Assembly (NCBI RefSeq): GCF_002113025.1
Contig: NZ_NEJH01000006.1
Coordinates: forward strand, 186,001 to 250,000
Origin: Pseudomonas sp. B28(2017)
GTDB taxonomy: Bacteria; Pseudomonadota; Gammaproteobacteria; Pseudomonadales; Pseudomonadaceae
Length of the DNA stretch: 64,000 bases
Reading direction: 5' to 3'
The notes under the pieces were generated by a model. That model searched no databases and was not told where the DNA came from. It was given only the letters and a program-made list of their open reading frames with translations. Shown here piece after piece: positions 37,992 to 47,493 of this stretch; within the stretch, counting starts at the first letter, position 1, and every line of letters starts with the position of its first letter. The translations under genes and the position numbers were made by a program.

Positions 37992-39278
37992 ATGTCTTCA
38001 ACAACCACTCATAAAACAATCGATATCAAAAAAAGCCTGGTTGACGCGATTCTCTCCGGCCTCATTGCCCTGATCGTGTTCGGGCCGATCGTTGGCGTCG
38101 TGCTCGACGGCTACGGTTTCAACCTGGAGCCAACCCGGGTCGCCTGGATCATTGCCATCGTCATGGGCGGCCGGTTTGCCTTGAGCCTGTTCCTGCAAAC
38201 CCCCAAGGGCCTGAAAATCCTCGAAGGCTTTGAAGTCACCGGTTCCGGCGTACACGTGCGGGCACCGGACTACAAGTCGCGGCTGCGCTGGGTCATCCCG
38301 CTGGTCATTGCGATTGCCGTGGTGTTCCCGTTTTTCTCCAACTCCTATCTGCTGGGCGTGGTCATCCTCGGGCTGATCTACGTACTGCTGGGGCTGGGGC
38401 TGAACATCGTGGTCGGCCTGGCCGGCCTGCTCGACCTGGGTTACGTGGCGTTCTACGCCATCGGCGCCTACGGCCTGGCGCTCGGCTACCAATACCTGGG
38501 GTTGGGCTTCTGGACCGTGTTGCCGCTGGCGGCGATTACCGCCGGCCTGGCCGGTTGCATCCTCGGTTTCCCGGTGTTGCGTTTGCACGGTGACTACCTG
38601 GCGATCGTGACCTTGGGCTTCGGTGAAATCATTCGCCTGATCCTTAACAACTGGTTGTCCCTGACTGGCGGCCCGAACGGCATGCCGGCGCCGCTGCCGA
38701 CCTTCTTCGGCCTCGAGTTCGGCAAGCGGGCGAAGGATGGCGGCGTACCGTTCCACGAGTTCTTCGGCCTCAGCTACAACCCGGATGTGAAGTACTACTT
38801 CGTTTACGCGGTGCTGTTCCTGGTGGTGCTGGCCGTGCTGTACATCAAGCATCGCCTGACCCGCATGCCGGTCGGCCGCGCCTGGGAAGCCCTGCGTGAA
38901 GACGAAATCGCCTGCCGCTCCATGGGCCTGAACCACGTACTGGTCAAGCTCTCGGCATTCACCATCGGTGCTTCGACTGCCGGGCTGGCCGGTGTGTTCT
39001 TCGCCACCTACCAGGGCTTCGTCAACCCGACCTCGTTCACCTTCTTCGAATCGGCGCTGATCCTCGCCATCGTGGTACTGGGCGGCATGGGTTCGACCAT
39101 CGGCGTGGTGATTGCGGCCTTCGTGCTGACCGTTGCCCCTGAACTGCTGCGTGGCTTTGCCGAGTACCGCGTGCTGTTGTTCGGCATCCTGATGGTGTTG
39201 ATGATGATCTGGCGACCGCGCGGCCTGATTCGGATCAGCCGTACCGGTGTGACCCCGCGTAAAGGAGTAGCGCCATGA
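37992..39278 (+). CDS. livM: Branched-chain amino acid ABC transporter permease LivM
   Basis: The protein has 428 residues. A longer N-terminal region (about 1-100, two hydrophobic segments) is typical of pseudomonad and enterobacterial LivM. The permease core follows (LGLNIVVGLAGLLDLGYVAF; VVLGGMGSTIGVVIAAFVLT). The stop overlaps the livG start by four bases. Confidence 0.95.
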   Translation: MSSTTTHKTIDIKKSLVDAILSGLIALIVFGPIVGVVLDGYGFNLEPTRVAWIIAIVMGGRFALSLFLQTPKGLKILEGFEVTGSGVHVRAPDYKSRLRWVIPLVIAIAVVFPFFSNSYLLGVVILGLIYVLLGLGLNIVVGLAGLLDLGYVAFYAIGAYGLALGYQYLGLGFWTVLPLAAITAGLAGCILGFPVLRLHGDYLAIVTLGFGEIIRLILNNWLSLTGGPNGMPAPLPTFFGLEFGKRAKDGGVPFHEFFGLSYNPDVKYYFVYAVLFLVVLAVLYIKHRLTRMPVGRAWEALREDEIACRSMGLNHVLVKLSAFTIGASTAGLAGVFFATYQGFVNPTSFTFFESALILAIVVLGGMGSTIGVVIAAFVLTVAPELLRGFAEYRVLLFGILMVLMMIWRPRGLIRISRTGVTPRKGVAP

Positions 39279-40147
39279 GCGAAGTCGTACTCAGTGTCGA
39301 AAAACTGATGATGCACTTCGGCGGCATCAAGGCGTTGAACGATGTCAGCCTGAAGGTCAAACGCAATTCGATCTTCGCCCTGATCGGCCCCAACGGTGCC
39401 GGCAAGACCACGGTGTTCAACTGCCTGACGGGGTTCTACAAGGCCTCCGGCGGCAAGATCGAACTCAACGTGCGCGGCCAACAGACCAACGTCATCAAAC
39501 TGCTGGGCGAATCGTTCAAGCCGACCGACTTCTTCTCGCCGAAAGCTTTTGCCAGCCGGCTGTTCTACAAGGCGTTCGGCGGCACTCATCTGGTGAACCG
39601 TGCCGGGCTGGCGCGTACGTTCCAGAACATTCGCCTGTTCAAGGAAATGTCGGTGCTGGAAAACCTGCTGGTGGCCCAACACATGTGGGTCAACCGCAGC
39701 ATGCTCGCCGGCATCCTCAATACCAAAGGTTATCGCAAGGCCGAAAGCGATGCGCTGGACCACGCGTTCTACTGGCTGGAAGTTGTGGATCTGGTGGACT
39801 GCGCCAACCGCCTGGCCGGTGAGCTGTCCTACGGTCAGCAACGCCGCCTGGAAATCGCCCGGGCCATGTGCACCCGTCCGCAGATCATCTGCCTCGACGA
39901 ACCGGCCGCCGGCCTTAACCCTCAGGAAACCGAAGCGCTGAGCGCGATGATCCGGCTGCTGCGCGACGAGCACGATCTGACCGTGGTGCTGATCGAACAC
40001 GACATGGGCATGGTAATGAGCATTTCCGACCACATCGTGGTGCTGGACCACGGCATCGTCATCGCCGAGGGAGGTCCCGACGCGATCCGCCACGACCCGA
40101 AAGTGATTGCCGCCTACCTGGGCGCCGATGAAGAGGAGGTGGTATGA
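39275..40147 (+). CDS. livG: Branched-chain amino acid ABC transporter ATPase LivG
   Basis: The 290-residue ATPase has Walker A GPNGAGKTT, signature LSYGQQRRLEIARA, Walker B IICLDEPAAGLNP and a D-loop. An insertion of about 25 residues between Walker A and the Q-loop (near FFSPKAFASRLFYKAFGG) is common in this family. It overlaps livM and livF by four bases each. Confidence 0.95.
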   Translation: MSEVVLSVEKLMMHFGGIKALNDVSLKVKRNSIFALIGPNGAGKTTVFNCLTGFYKASGGKIELNVRGQQTNVIKLLGESFKPTDFFSPKAFASRLFYKAFGGTHLVNRAGLARTFQNIRLFKEMSVLENLLVAQHMWVNRSMLAGILNTKGYRKAESDALDHAFYWLEVVDLVDCANRLAGELSYGQQRRLEIARAMCTRPQIICLDEPAAGLNPQETEALSAMIRLLRDEHDLTVVLIEHDMGMVMSISDHIVVLDHGIVIAEGGPDAIRHDPKVIAAYLGADEEEVV

Positions 40148-40860
40148 GCAAACCCATCCTCCAACTCAAGGAACTGGACGTGTTCTACGGCCCGATCCAG
40201 GCCCTCAAGGGTGTTTCGCTGCACATCAACGAAGGTGAAACCGTCAGCCTGATCGGGTCCAACGGTGCCGGCAAGTCGACCCTGCTGATGTCGATCTTCG
40301 GCCAGCCTCGGGCAGCCGACGGGCAGATCCTTTATCAAGGCGTGGATATTACCCACAAGTCGTCTCACTACATCGCCTCCAACGGCATCGCGCAGTCGCC
40401 GGAAGGGCGGCGGGTGTTCCCCGACATGACCGTCGAGGAAAACCTGCTGATGGGCACCATCCCCATCGGTGACAAGTACGCCAAGGAAGACATGCAACGC
40501 ATGTTCGAGCTGTTCCCGCGGCTCGAAGAGCGGCGTACCCAGCGGGCGATGACCATGTCCGGCGGCGAGCAGCAGATGCTCGCCATCGCCCGGGCCCTGA
40601 TGAGCCGGCCCAAGTTGCTGCTGCTGGATGAGCCGAGCCTGGGCCTGGCGCCGATCGTGGTGAAGCAGATCTTCGCGACCCTGCGTGAACTGGCCAAGAC
40701 CGGCATGACCATCTTCCTGGTGGAGCAGAACGCCAACCACGCCCTGCGTCTGTCGGACCGGGCATACGTGATGGTCAACGGCGAAATCCGCATGACCGGC
40801 ACTGGCAAGGAGCTGCTGGTCAACGAGGATGTGCGCAACGCCTACCTCGGCGGGCACTGA
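40144..40860 (+). CDS. livF: Branched-chain amino acid ABC transporter ATPase LivF
   Basis: The 238-residue ATPase has Walker A GSNGAGKST, signature MSGGEQQMLAIARAL and Walker B LLLDEPSLGLAP. It pairs with LivG under the LivHM membrane complex. It is the last gene of the operon, followed by a strong terminator. Confidence 0.95.
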   Translation: MSKPILQLKELDVFYGPIQALKGVSLHINEGETVSLIGSNGAGKSTLLMSIFGQPRAADGQILYQGVDITHKSSHYIASNGIAQSPEGRRVFPDMTVEENLLMGTIPIGDKYAKEDMQRMFELFPRLEERRTQRAMTMSGGEQQMLAIARALMSRPKLLLLDEPSLGLAPIVVKQIFATLRELAKTGMTIFLVEQNANHALRLSDRAYVMVNGEIRMTGTGKELLVNEDVRNAYLGGH

Positions 40861-40880
40861 GTTTCAGTGGTTATGCACAA

Positions 40881-40910
40881 GCCCCGGCGCGCAATCGCCG
40901 GGGCTTTTTT
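40881..40910 (+). terminator. Rho-independent terminator after livF
   Basis: The stem GCCCCGGCG (40881-40889) / CGCCGGGGC (40896-40904) is followed by six T. Confidence 0.92.
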
Positions 40911-40929
40911 ATTTCTCCTGACACCACAA

Positions 40930-40963
40930 AACCCTGTGGGAGCGGGCTTGCTCCCACAGGGTT
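40930..40963. repeat. Perfect 14-bp hairpin of REP-like sequence
   Basis: AACCCTGTGGGAGC and its reverse complement flank a six-base loop (GGGCTT). The sequence resembles a REP pair collapsed into one palindrome. Confidence 0.7.
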
Positions 40964-41075
40964 CTTGGCGTGCCTCCGGGAAATTGTGGAAAACAATATT
41001 TCCAAGCTCCCGAAGCGCGACATAAAGCCGCTGCAAATAGTTGTTTTGTCACGGTTTTGACTTGTCCCCGTTTGC

Positions 41076-41471
41076 TGTGGAACCAGCTGTGAATAACGTG
41101 GGAGTAGCTGTCTGGAAGCCTTTGATTCCGTGGTCCGCAGAGATGTGGTTGTTTTTTGATCAGGTGGTTTTGCGCAACTTCAAGGTCGCTTTGTCAACCT
41201 TTTTGTTCGTGATGAAAGTGTGCTGAATCAGCGTGGATAAGCCTGTGGATAAGTCTGTGATTAAACTCTGGAAAGACTTCGCTGAAGGCCGTGGTTACTG
41301 GCTTGGCGCCATCGCCGGTTTGACCCGTCAGTCATGAAAATGGCCAAGGGCTACACAGCAGGCGCTTGAGGGTCAAGCAAAAAAGTTTTAAAACCCCACG
41401 CAAAGCCTTGTGGATAGCGGCTTGCAGCTTTTCCACTTGCCCCCAAAGACTGTGGACCGGCCTGTGGATAA
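41076..41471. other. Non-coding region with DnaA-box-like motifs spaced 12 bp apart
   Basis: The 774-base gap between livF and ydfG contains repeated TGTGG motifs in one orientation. TGTGGATAA (reverse complement TTATCCACA, the strong DnaA box) occurs at 41244-41252 and 41463-41471, and TGTGAATAA at 41088-41096. Near matches are at 41076, 41232, 41256, 41409 and 41451. Starts fall into groups exactly 12 bases apart: 41076/41088, 41232/41244/41256 and 41451/41463. The first and last groups also form an imperfect direct repeat of about 30 bases (CTGTGGA-N6-CTGTG-ATAACGTG). No gene is convincing here. Confidence 0.6.
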
Positions 41472-41634
41472 CGTGCGGGCACATGGCTGCAGGCTACGCA
41501 GGTCAAGGGCTTGTCGGGGTTGAGCGTTTTTTGAACAGTTTGAGTGGTGGTTGCCGCTGCGAACAAGGCCGGGCATGCTGCCTGCTGATTTTCTATTCCA
41601 ATGGCTGGCGATCAGCCGAAGCAAGGAGAACACG

Positions 41635-42396
41635 ATGTCCAACACCCTGTTTATTACCGGCGCGACCTCCGGTTTTGGTGAAGCCTGTGCCCGTCGTTTT
41701 GCCGAGGCCGGCTGGAAACTGGTGCTGACGGGCCGTCGTGAAGAGCGGCTCAATGCGCTGTGCGCCGAGCTGTCCAAGCAAACGGAAGTCCATGGCCTGG
41801 TGCTCGATGTGCGTGATCGCAAGGCCATGGAGGAGGCGATTGCCAATCTGCCGCCATCCTTCGCCAAACTGCGCGGGTTGATCAACAACGCCGGACTGGC
41901 CCTGGGTGTTGATCCGGCGCCCAAGTGCGACCTGGACGATTGGGACACCATGGTCGATACCAACGTCAAAGGCCTGATGTACAGCACCCGTCTGCTGTTG
42001 CCACGCCTGATTGCCCACGGTCGTGGTGCCGGCATCGTCAACCTGGGTTCCATCGCCGGCAACTATCCGTACCCGGGCAGCCACGTGTATGGCGCGACCA
42101 AGGCGTTCGTCAAACAGTTCTCCCTGAACCTGCGCTGCGACCTGCAAGGCACGGGCGTACGGGTCAGCAACATCGAGCCGGGCCTGTGCGAGAGCGAGTT
42201 CTCGCTGGTGCGTTTTGCCGGTGACCAGGAGCGCTACAACGCCACTTACGCCGGCGCGGAGGCGATTCAGCCGCAAGACATCGCCGAAACCATCTTCTGG
42301 GTGCTCAACGCCCCGGCGCACATCAACATCAACAGCCTGGAATTGATGCCGGTGAGCCAGACCTGGGCCGGGTTTGCCATCGACCGTAAATCATAA
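41635..42396 (+). CDS. ydfG: YdfG-type short-chain dehydrogenase (3-hydroxy acid dehydrogenase)
   Basis: The 253-residue short-chain dehydrogenase has the cofactor motif TGATSGFGEACARRF (TGxxxGxG), NNAG, and the catalytic set S in LGSIAGNYPY with YGATK (YxxxK). The arginine after the glycine motif (TGRRE) suggests NADP. YdfG enzymes oxidise serine, L-allo-threonine and 3-hydroxy acids. The ATG at 41635 has AAGGAG upstream. Confidence 0.9.
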   Translation: MSNTLFITGATSGFGEACARRFAEAGWKLVLTGRREERLNALCAELSKQTEVHGLVLDVRDRKAMEEAIANLPPSFAKLRGLINNAGLALGVDPAPKCDLDDWDTMVDTNVKGLMYSTRLLLPRLIAHGRGAGIVNLGSIAGNYPYPGSHVYGATKAFVKQFSLNLRCDLQGTGVRVSNIEPGLCESEFSLVRFAGDQERYNATYAGAEAIQPQDIAETIFWVLNAPAHININSLELMPVSQTWAGFAIDRKS

Positions 42397-42412
42397 GATC
42401 GTGTAACGGCTA

Positions 42413-42476
42413 TTCGCGAGCGGGCTCGCTCCCACAAGGATCGCGTTGAATCTGTGGGAGCGAGCCTGCTCGCGAA
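42413..42476. repeat. REP inverted pair
   Basis: Units at 42413-42436 and 42453-42476 in opposite orientation, between ydfG and the CDF gene. Confidence 0.9.
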
Positions 42477-42568
42477 GGGGCCGGAACAGACAAAACAGGA
42501 CATCAGCTAGACTCCTCCCTCAAGCAACCCGCCACACCCGGCGGTCTAGAGGTATTAGAGGAGATCAA

Positions 42569-43474
42569 GTGAGTAATCGAGGCGAGCAGTCCCTGCTCAA
42601 GCAATCGACCTTCCTGATGCTCGCCGTGACATTTGCCGGGATCATCACCGGTTTTGTTTCAGGCGCCCAATCCATCCTGTTCGATGGCTTCTTTTCGTTA
42701 ATCGCAGCCTTCATCAAGGTCTTGATGCTGATCACCGCCCGGCTGATCGCCAAGGAAAGCAACCAGCGCTTCCAGTTCGGTTCCTGGCACCTGGAGCCCA
42801 TGGTGCTGGTGATCGAAGGTTGTTTCATATTCCTGGTGGCCGTTTATGCGTTTCTCAACGGTGTGTTCGGCATCATCAATGGAGGCCGCGAGGTCGAGCT
42901 CGGCCTGGTAATCCTCTATGCGGCGGTGTTTACCGTCGTTGAACTGATTTATTTTTTCTACGTCCGCCATCGCAATCGCACACTCAAATCATCGCTCATT
43001 CAGTTCGACAACATCAGTTGGCTGGTGGACGCGATGCTGTCGGCGGGACTGCTGGTGAGTTTCCTGATCGCGCTGCTGCTCAAGACTCAGGGGTACGACA
43101 AGTGGGCGGTGTATGTCGATCCGATGATCCTGATTCTGCTGGCCTTGGGCATGCTTCCCCCGGCATTCAAAATCCTCGGGCCGGCCTTGCGCGATGTGTT
43201 GGGAATTGTCCCGGATCAACTGGACGACAAGGTGCGTCAGGTCATGGACGTGGCGAAGGTCGAGCATGGTTTCGACGATTACATTTCCTACGTGCAGAAA
43301 CACGGCAGGGCCTGTTTCATCGAGATTCACATCGTATTGCCGAAGGATTACTGGCTGGACGGTGTGGGGCAACTGGACAGTCTGCGCGAGCAAATTTCCA
43401 CAAAGCTTGGTGAGCCGGACGCCGCGCGATGGCTGACCATCAGCTTTACCGGGGACCGCAAGTGGATTGAGTGA
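42569..43474 (+). CDS. Cation diffusion facilitator family transporter
   Basis: The 301-residue protein has about six membrane helices and a cytoplasmic C-terminal domain (about 215-301). Acidic positions typical of the CDF metal site are visible in ILFDGFFSLIAAF (second helix) and DNISWLVDAMLSAG (fifth helix). It would export a divalent metal such as zinc, iron or manganese in exchange for protons; the metal is not predictable. The start is GTG at 42569 with GAGGAG seven bases upstream; the open frame further upstream translates the REP pair and is not real. Confidence 0.88.
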   Translation: MSNRGEQSLLKQSTFLMLAVTFAGIITGFVSGAQSILFDGFFSLIAAFIKVLMLITARLIAKESNQRFQFGSWHLEPMVLVIEGCFIFLVAVYAFLNGVFGIINGGREVELGLVILYAAVFTVVELIYFFYVRHRNRTLKSSLIQFDNISWLVDAMLSAGLLVSFLIALLLKTQGYDKWAVYVDPMILILLALGMLPPAFKILGPALRDVLGIVPDQLDDKVRQVMDVAKVEHGFDDYISYVQKHGRACFIEIHIVLPKDYWLDGVGQLDSLREQISTKLGEPDAARWLTISFTGDRKWIE

Positions 43475-43483
43475 TGGGACGCC

Positions 43484-43520
43484 ACTGTGTGGCGAGGGGC
43501 TTGCCCCCTCGCCACACAGT
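43484..43520. repeat. Long hairpin between convergent genes (second repeat class)
   Basis: The 16-base stem ACTGTGTGGCGAGGGG (43484-43499) and its complement (43505-43520) surround a five-base loop. It differs from the GAGCCTGCTCGC REP units and belongs to the TGTGGCGAGGGGGCTTGCCCC type common in pseudomonads. It lies exactly between two convergent stops and could terminate both. Confidence 0.7.
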
Positions 43521-44653
43521 CAGCCGAGATACTCTGCCAACCCGCGATAGCAGGTCGCCAGGTGATAGGGCGTGGTCGAAGGCATGTCGCGGCGGCTGAC
43601 CTCCCCTTGTTCGTCACGGCATTCGTACCAGCCACCGGCATGCAGCGAGCGCTGCTGCAACGCCTGCAACTGGCGCAGTACATCCGCTTCGCTGTCCGGT
43701 CGCAGCGTCAACGCGCGCAGGTATTCGGCCTGCGCCCAGATACGCTGCGTGGCGTCCCGGATGCCGCCATCCGCTGTGAAGTCGAGCATCGCCCGCACCG
43801 CACCAGTCTGCTGATCGACGCCCACGTGTTCGGTAAAGGCAAAAGCCCGCTCCAGATCGGCATGCAGCGTCGAATGGCGTAGCAGCGCCGAGGATTCCAG
43901 CAGGAAATACCATTCGAACTGATGCCCCGGTTCAAACCAGTTATCCACAGACCCCAGCGGCTTTTCCATCAACACACCCCATTGCGGATCGATGAAGCGC
44001 GCGTGCATGGCTGTGCATAACTCGACGAGTGCGTGTTGCACATCGAGATCTTCACGCACCGAGAGGGTGGCGAGGAATGCTTCGGCCAGGTGCATCAGCG
44101 GGTTTTGCAAAGGGCCGCTGTCCAGCGATGACCAGTCGCGGTCGAGTGTGGCTTCGTACAGACCGTCGTCCGTGGCGAAACGCTGGGCAATCACTTCCAG
44201 CGAGGCGTTGAGTACCGACTCGACCAATGGCTCGCGGACCTTGTCCCAGTAATGGGCGCAGGCGAACAGGATGAAGGCGTGGGTGTAGAGGTCTTTGCGT
44301 GAGTCCAGCGGCGCCCCTTGTGCATCAACGCTGTAGAACCAGCCACCATGCTCGGCATCGTGGAAGTGGCGCTGCAATGAGCGGAACAGCGCGGCGGCGC
44401 GTTCTTGGGCACCAGGCACCTGACCGATCAGGCTGGCAAACAGGTACAACTGCCGCGCACAGGCCATGGCCCGGTAGCGTTGCGGGGGCAGCGGCTGGTG
44501 TTCGGCATCCAGCGCCTCGTAAGGCAACGCCATGTCGGCATTCCAGCCCGGACCTTGCCAGAGCGGCACGATGACGTTCAGGAAATGCTGTTGCACCGAG
44601 GCGAACAGGGCGGTCAATTCAGGCTGAGAGGCAGAGCGGGAAACAGGCGGCAT
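43520..44653 (-). CDS. AGE family epimerase/isomerase
   Basis: The protein has 377 residues, an alpha6/alpha6-barrel of the N-acylglucosamine 2-epimerase family. Conserved segments include EPGHQFEWYFLLE, with the catalytic-type histidine, and TAMHARFIDPQWG. Relatives isomerise mannose, sulfoquinovose, cellobiose or N-acetylglucosamine. The substrate cannot be decided, and no sugar transporter or kinase gene is adjacent. Confidence 0.85.
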   Translation of the reverse strand: MPPVSRSASQPELTALFASVQQHFLNVIVPLWQGPGWNADMALPYEALDAEHQPLPPQRYRAMACARQLYLFASLIGQVPGAQERAAALFRSLQRHFHDAEHGGWFYSVDAQGAPLDSRKDLYTHAFILFACAHYWDKVREPLVESVLNASLEVIAQRFATDDGLYEATLDRDWSSLDSGPLQNPLMHLAEAFLATLSVREDLDVQHALVELCTAMHARFIDPQWGVLMEKPLGSVDNWFEPGHQFEWYFLLESSALLRHSTLHADLERAFAFTEHVGVDQQTGAVRAMLDFTADGGIRDATQRIWAQAEYLRALTLRPDSEADVLRQLQALQQRSLHAGGWYECRDEQGEVSRRDMPSTTPYHLATCYRGLAEYLG

Positions 44654-44796
44654 TGGCTGGCGTCGTCACGGCAGGGGCGATTGCGCGACATGTTAGCAGA
44701 GAGGCACACCCGAGAGACGCGGTGTCTTTCAGGCTGCCTTCGTCGGAACGTCGCCCGGAGCAAGTCCGCGAAGAGGTCAGGTCTGGCGCTGAGGAA

Positions 44797-45369
44797 TCAA
44801 CCCGCCAACAACCACACCCCGGTCGCCGCCGAAGCCGCACCCGCCAGTCGAACCAAGGGTGCCGCCGCCTGCGGCAATGCCCGTACCAGCGCATAACCTG
44901 CCGCGTGCAACACCGCCGTTGCCGAGACGAAGCCTGTGGCGTAGGTCCATGGACTCGACATCTCCGGCAGCTCCAGGCCATGGGCCACGCCATGGAGCAG
45001 AGCAAATAACGCCGTCACAGCCACCGCCATGCCCAGTGGTGGGCGCACCGCCAACGCCACCGCCAAGCCCAGCGCCAATACCGATGCCGCAATCCCGTTT
45101 TCCAGCGCCGGCAGGTTCAGCCCTTCAAAACCCAGCAAGCCGCCGATCAGCATGGTGCCCACGAATGTGCACGGCAGCGCCCAGCGCGCAGCACCTTTCT
45201 GCTGCGCCGCCCACAACCCCACCGCGAGCATCGCCAGCAGGTGATCGAGACCGCCAAGCGGATGGCTGATACCGGCGATCAAGCCATTGTCGTCGTGCCC
45301 CGGATGGGCGAAGGCGAGGGCCGGCGTCAGCAGCAGGGCCAGGGCAGACAGAATGCGTTTCAGTGTCAT
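44797..45369 (-). CDS. ureJ: HupE/UreJ nickel permease
   Basis: The 190-residue membrane protein has a cleavable N-terminus ending LAFAHPGHDD, where a histidine follows the cleavage site as in the family. The signature HPLGGLDHLLAMLAVG contains HxxxxxDH, the metal-binding motif of HupE/UreJ. About six helices follow. It lies 29 bases after ureG and would bring nickel for urease. Confidence 0.9.
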   Translation of the reverse strand: MTLKRILSALALLLTPALAFAHPGHDDNGLIAGISHPLGGLDHLLAMLAVGLWAAQQKGAARWALPCTFVGTMLIGGLLGFEGLNLPALENGIAASVLALGLAVALAVRPPLGMAVAVTALFALLHGVAHGLELPEMSSPWTYATGFVSATAVLHAAGYALVRALPQAAAPLVRLAGAASAATGVWLLAG

Positions 45370-45398
45370 GGATAAGCTTCCTTGTTGATAAGTCGTAA

Positions 45399-46013
<615 letters not shown>

Positions 46014-46022
46014 GTGGTTCTC

Positions 46023-46697
46023 CTAGGAACGGAACAGGCGGCTGTATTGGCGCTCATGGGCCATGCACGCCAGGGACAGGCCGAAAGCGGCGCTGCCGTA
46101 ATGATCGGGATCGATTCGAGTGGCGTTCTGTTGAGCCTGTTGAAGTAGCGGTAACAGTTCGCTGGTCAGGCGTTGGGCGGCTTGCTGACCCAATGGCAAG
46201 GTCTTCATCAGCACCGCCAACTGGTTCTCCAGCCAGCTCCACAGCCACGCGGCCAGGGCGTCCTGCGGGTCGATCTGCCAGGCACGTGCGGCCAACGCCC
46301 AACCCAGAGCCAGATGTGGCTCGGTGCGTTGTTCGAGGAAGGCGCGGGCGGCAGTGTCGAGTTCCGGCAAGCCGTTGAGCAGTTGCTGCAACGAGTAGCC
46401 CATCTGCCGGCTCTCCTGATGCAGCTCGCGGGTTTCGCGACTGGCGCGGTGTTCCTCGCAGCGTTGCAGCAATTGGCCCCAGTTGTCCTCATTGGCGGCC
46501 ATGCAATGGGCGAGCAGCAACGGTGCTTCGAAGCGGGCCAGGTTCAGCAACAACTGATCGCTGATCCAGCGTCGGGCGCTGTCGGAATCGTGAACACGGC
46601 CGTTATCCACCGCCATTTCCAGGCCCTGGGAGTAGCTGTAGCCGCCAATCGGCAATTGCGGACTGGCCAGGCGCAATAGCGCCCAGGCCGGGTTCAT
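46023..46697 (-). CDS. ureF: Urease accessory protein UreF
   Basis: The 224-residue helical protein begins WALLRLASPQLPIGGYSYSQ, the UreF signature. It regulates the UreG GTPase in the activation complex. Its start overlaps the ureE stop by four bases. Confidence 0.96.
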   Translation of the reverse strand: MNPAWALLRLASPQLPIGGYSYSQGLEMAVDNGRVHDSDSARRWISDQLLLNLARFEAPLLLAHCMAANEDNWGQLLQRCEEHRASRETRELHQESRQMGYSLQQLLNGLPELDTAARAFLEQRTEPHLALGWALAARAWQIDPQDALAAWLWSWLENQLAVLMKTLPLGQQAAQRLTSELLPLLQQAQQNATRIDPDHYGSAAFGLSLACMAHERQYSRLFRS

Positions 46698-47194
46698 GGG
46701 CGTACGCCGAACTGGTGCAGTTTCGGCGCGTAGTTGAAGTCTTCATCACCGTGACGCGAATGATGGTGGCCACTGCCATAGGCACCGTGTTCCGGCTGGA
46801 ACGGCGCCTCGATGTTCGAGGCAACGGCGCCGAGTTGTTCGAGCATGGCTTTGAGCACGTAATCGTCGAGCAGGCGCAACCAGCCATCGCCGACCTGCAG
46901 GGCGACATGGCGGTTGCCCAGGTGATAGGCCGCGCGGGTCAGTTCGAAGGCATTGGCGCAGGTAACGTGCAGCAATTGTTCGGGGCGAGCGCAGACACGC
47001 ACGATTCGTCCGTCTTCGGCTTGCAGGCATTCGCCGTCATGCAATGGCGGCTGGCCGCGCTGCAAAAACAACCCGACGTCTTCGCCCTCGGCACTGAAAC
47101 AGCGTAAACGGCTTTTGCTGCGGGCTTCGAACGTCAGGTGCAGTTCGGCGGCCCAAACGGGTTGAGGGTCGATTCTGCGGTGAATCACCAGCAT
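46694..47194 (-). CDS. ureE: Urease accessory nickel metallochaperone UreE
   Basis: The 166-residue protein has an N-terminal UreE peptide-binding domain and a C-terminal metal-binding domain (ANAFELTRAAYHLGNRH). The tail contains a short histidine cluster (GSGHHHSRHGDED) rather than a long polyhistidine. The ATG at 47194 (MLVIHRRIDPQPVW) is the family start; the ATG at 47218 would lie at the predicted transcription start of the sigma-54 promoter. Confidence 0.95.
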   Translation of the reverse strand: MLVIHRRIDPQPVWAAELHLTFEARSKSRLRCFSAEGEDVGLFLQRGQPPLHDGECLQAEDGRIVRVCARPEQLLHVTCANAFELTRAAYHLGNRHVALQVGDGWLRLLDDYVLKAMLEQLGAVASNIEAPFQPEHGAYGSGHHHSRHGDEDFNYAPKLHQFGVRP

Positions 47195-47230
47195 CGGAAG
47201 GCTTCCAGCAATGAACAATGCTCAGGCTAG

Positions 47231-47246
47231 AGCAAGGGGCTTGCCA
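47231..47246 (-). promoter_or_regulatory. Sigma-54 (-24/-12) promoter of ureEFG-ureJ
   Basis: On the minus strand TGGCAAGCCCCTTGCT differs from TGGCACG-N4-TTGCW at one base. The predicted start near 47220 leaves a leader of about 26 bases before the ureE ATG at 47194. Confidence 0.8.
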
Positions 47247-47311
47247 ATTGGGGGAAGGCGTAGGAAATGGCTGTCGGAACTGTGTGGCGCGCTTGCGCGG
47301 GATGAGGAGTT

Positions 47312-47359
47312 CGGGTGAAGTTGGTGCACTGCTTCTGATTTGCGCACCAAGATGACGCG
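47312..47359 (-). promoter_or_regulatory. Candidate NtrC-type enhancer sites upstream of ureE
   Basis: CGGGTGAAGTTGGTGCA (47312-47328) and CGCACCAAGATGACGCG (47343-47359), in plus-strand reading, each contain one strong half-site (GGTGCA and GCACCA) and match the full palindrome at 9 and 11 of 17. They lie 80-130 bases upstream of the -24/-12 element. Confidence 0.45.
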
Positions 47360-47370
47360 ACGCGTTTCAG

Positions 47371-47473
47371 TGTGGGAGCGAGCTTGTTCCGGGCGGCGTT
47401 CCGACGATGGCGGTGGAACTGTCACATAGATGGTGGATGTCATGCCCTCATCGCGAGCAAGCTCGCTCCCACA
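47371..47473. repeat. REP inverted pair (one unit degenerate)
   Basis: Units at 47371-47390 (GGGAGCGAGCTTGTTCC, diverging after that) and 47450-47473 (complete). Confidence 0.75.
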
Positions 47474-47493
47474 GGGTTTTCATCCACAGAAAG

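Noticed and set aside
41041..41226. 61-codon plus-strand frame in the livF-ydfG gap
   Set aside because: It has no ribosome binding site, overlaps the DnaA-box-like motifs, and its composition is not protein-like.
42446..42568. N-terminal extension of the CDF transporter to an upstream ATG
   Set aside because: That stretch translates the REP pair; the GTG at 42569 has a proper ribosome binding site and a normal family N-terminus.
43941..43949. TTATCCACA inside the AGE-family gene and similar words at 53879, 57424 and 58381
   Set aside because: Single copies inside coding sequence, explained by ordinary codons and without the phased spacing seen at 41076-41471.
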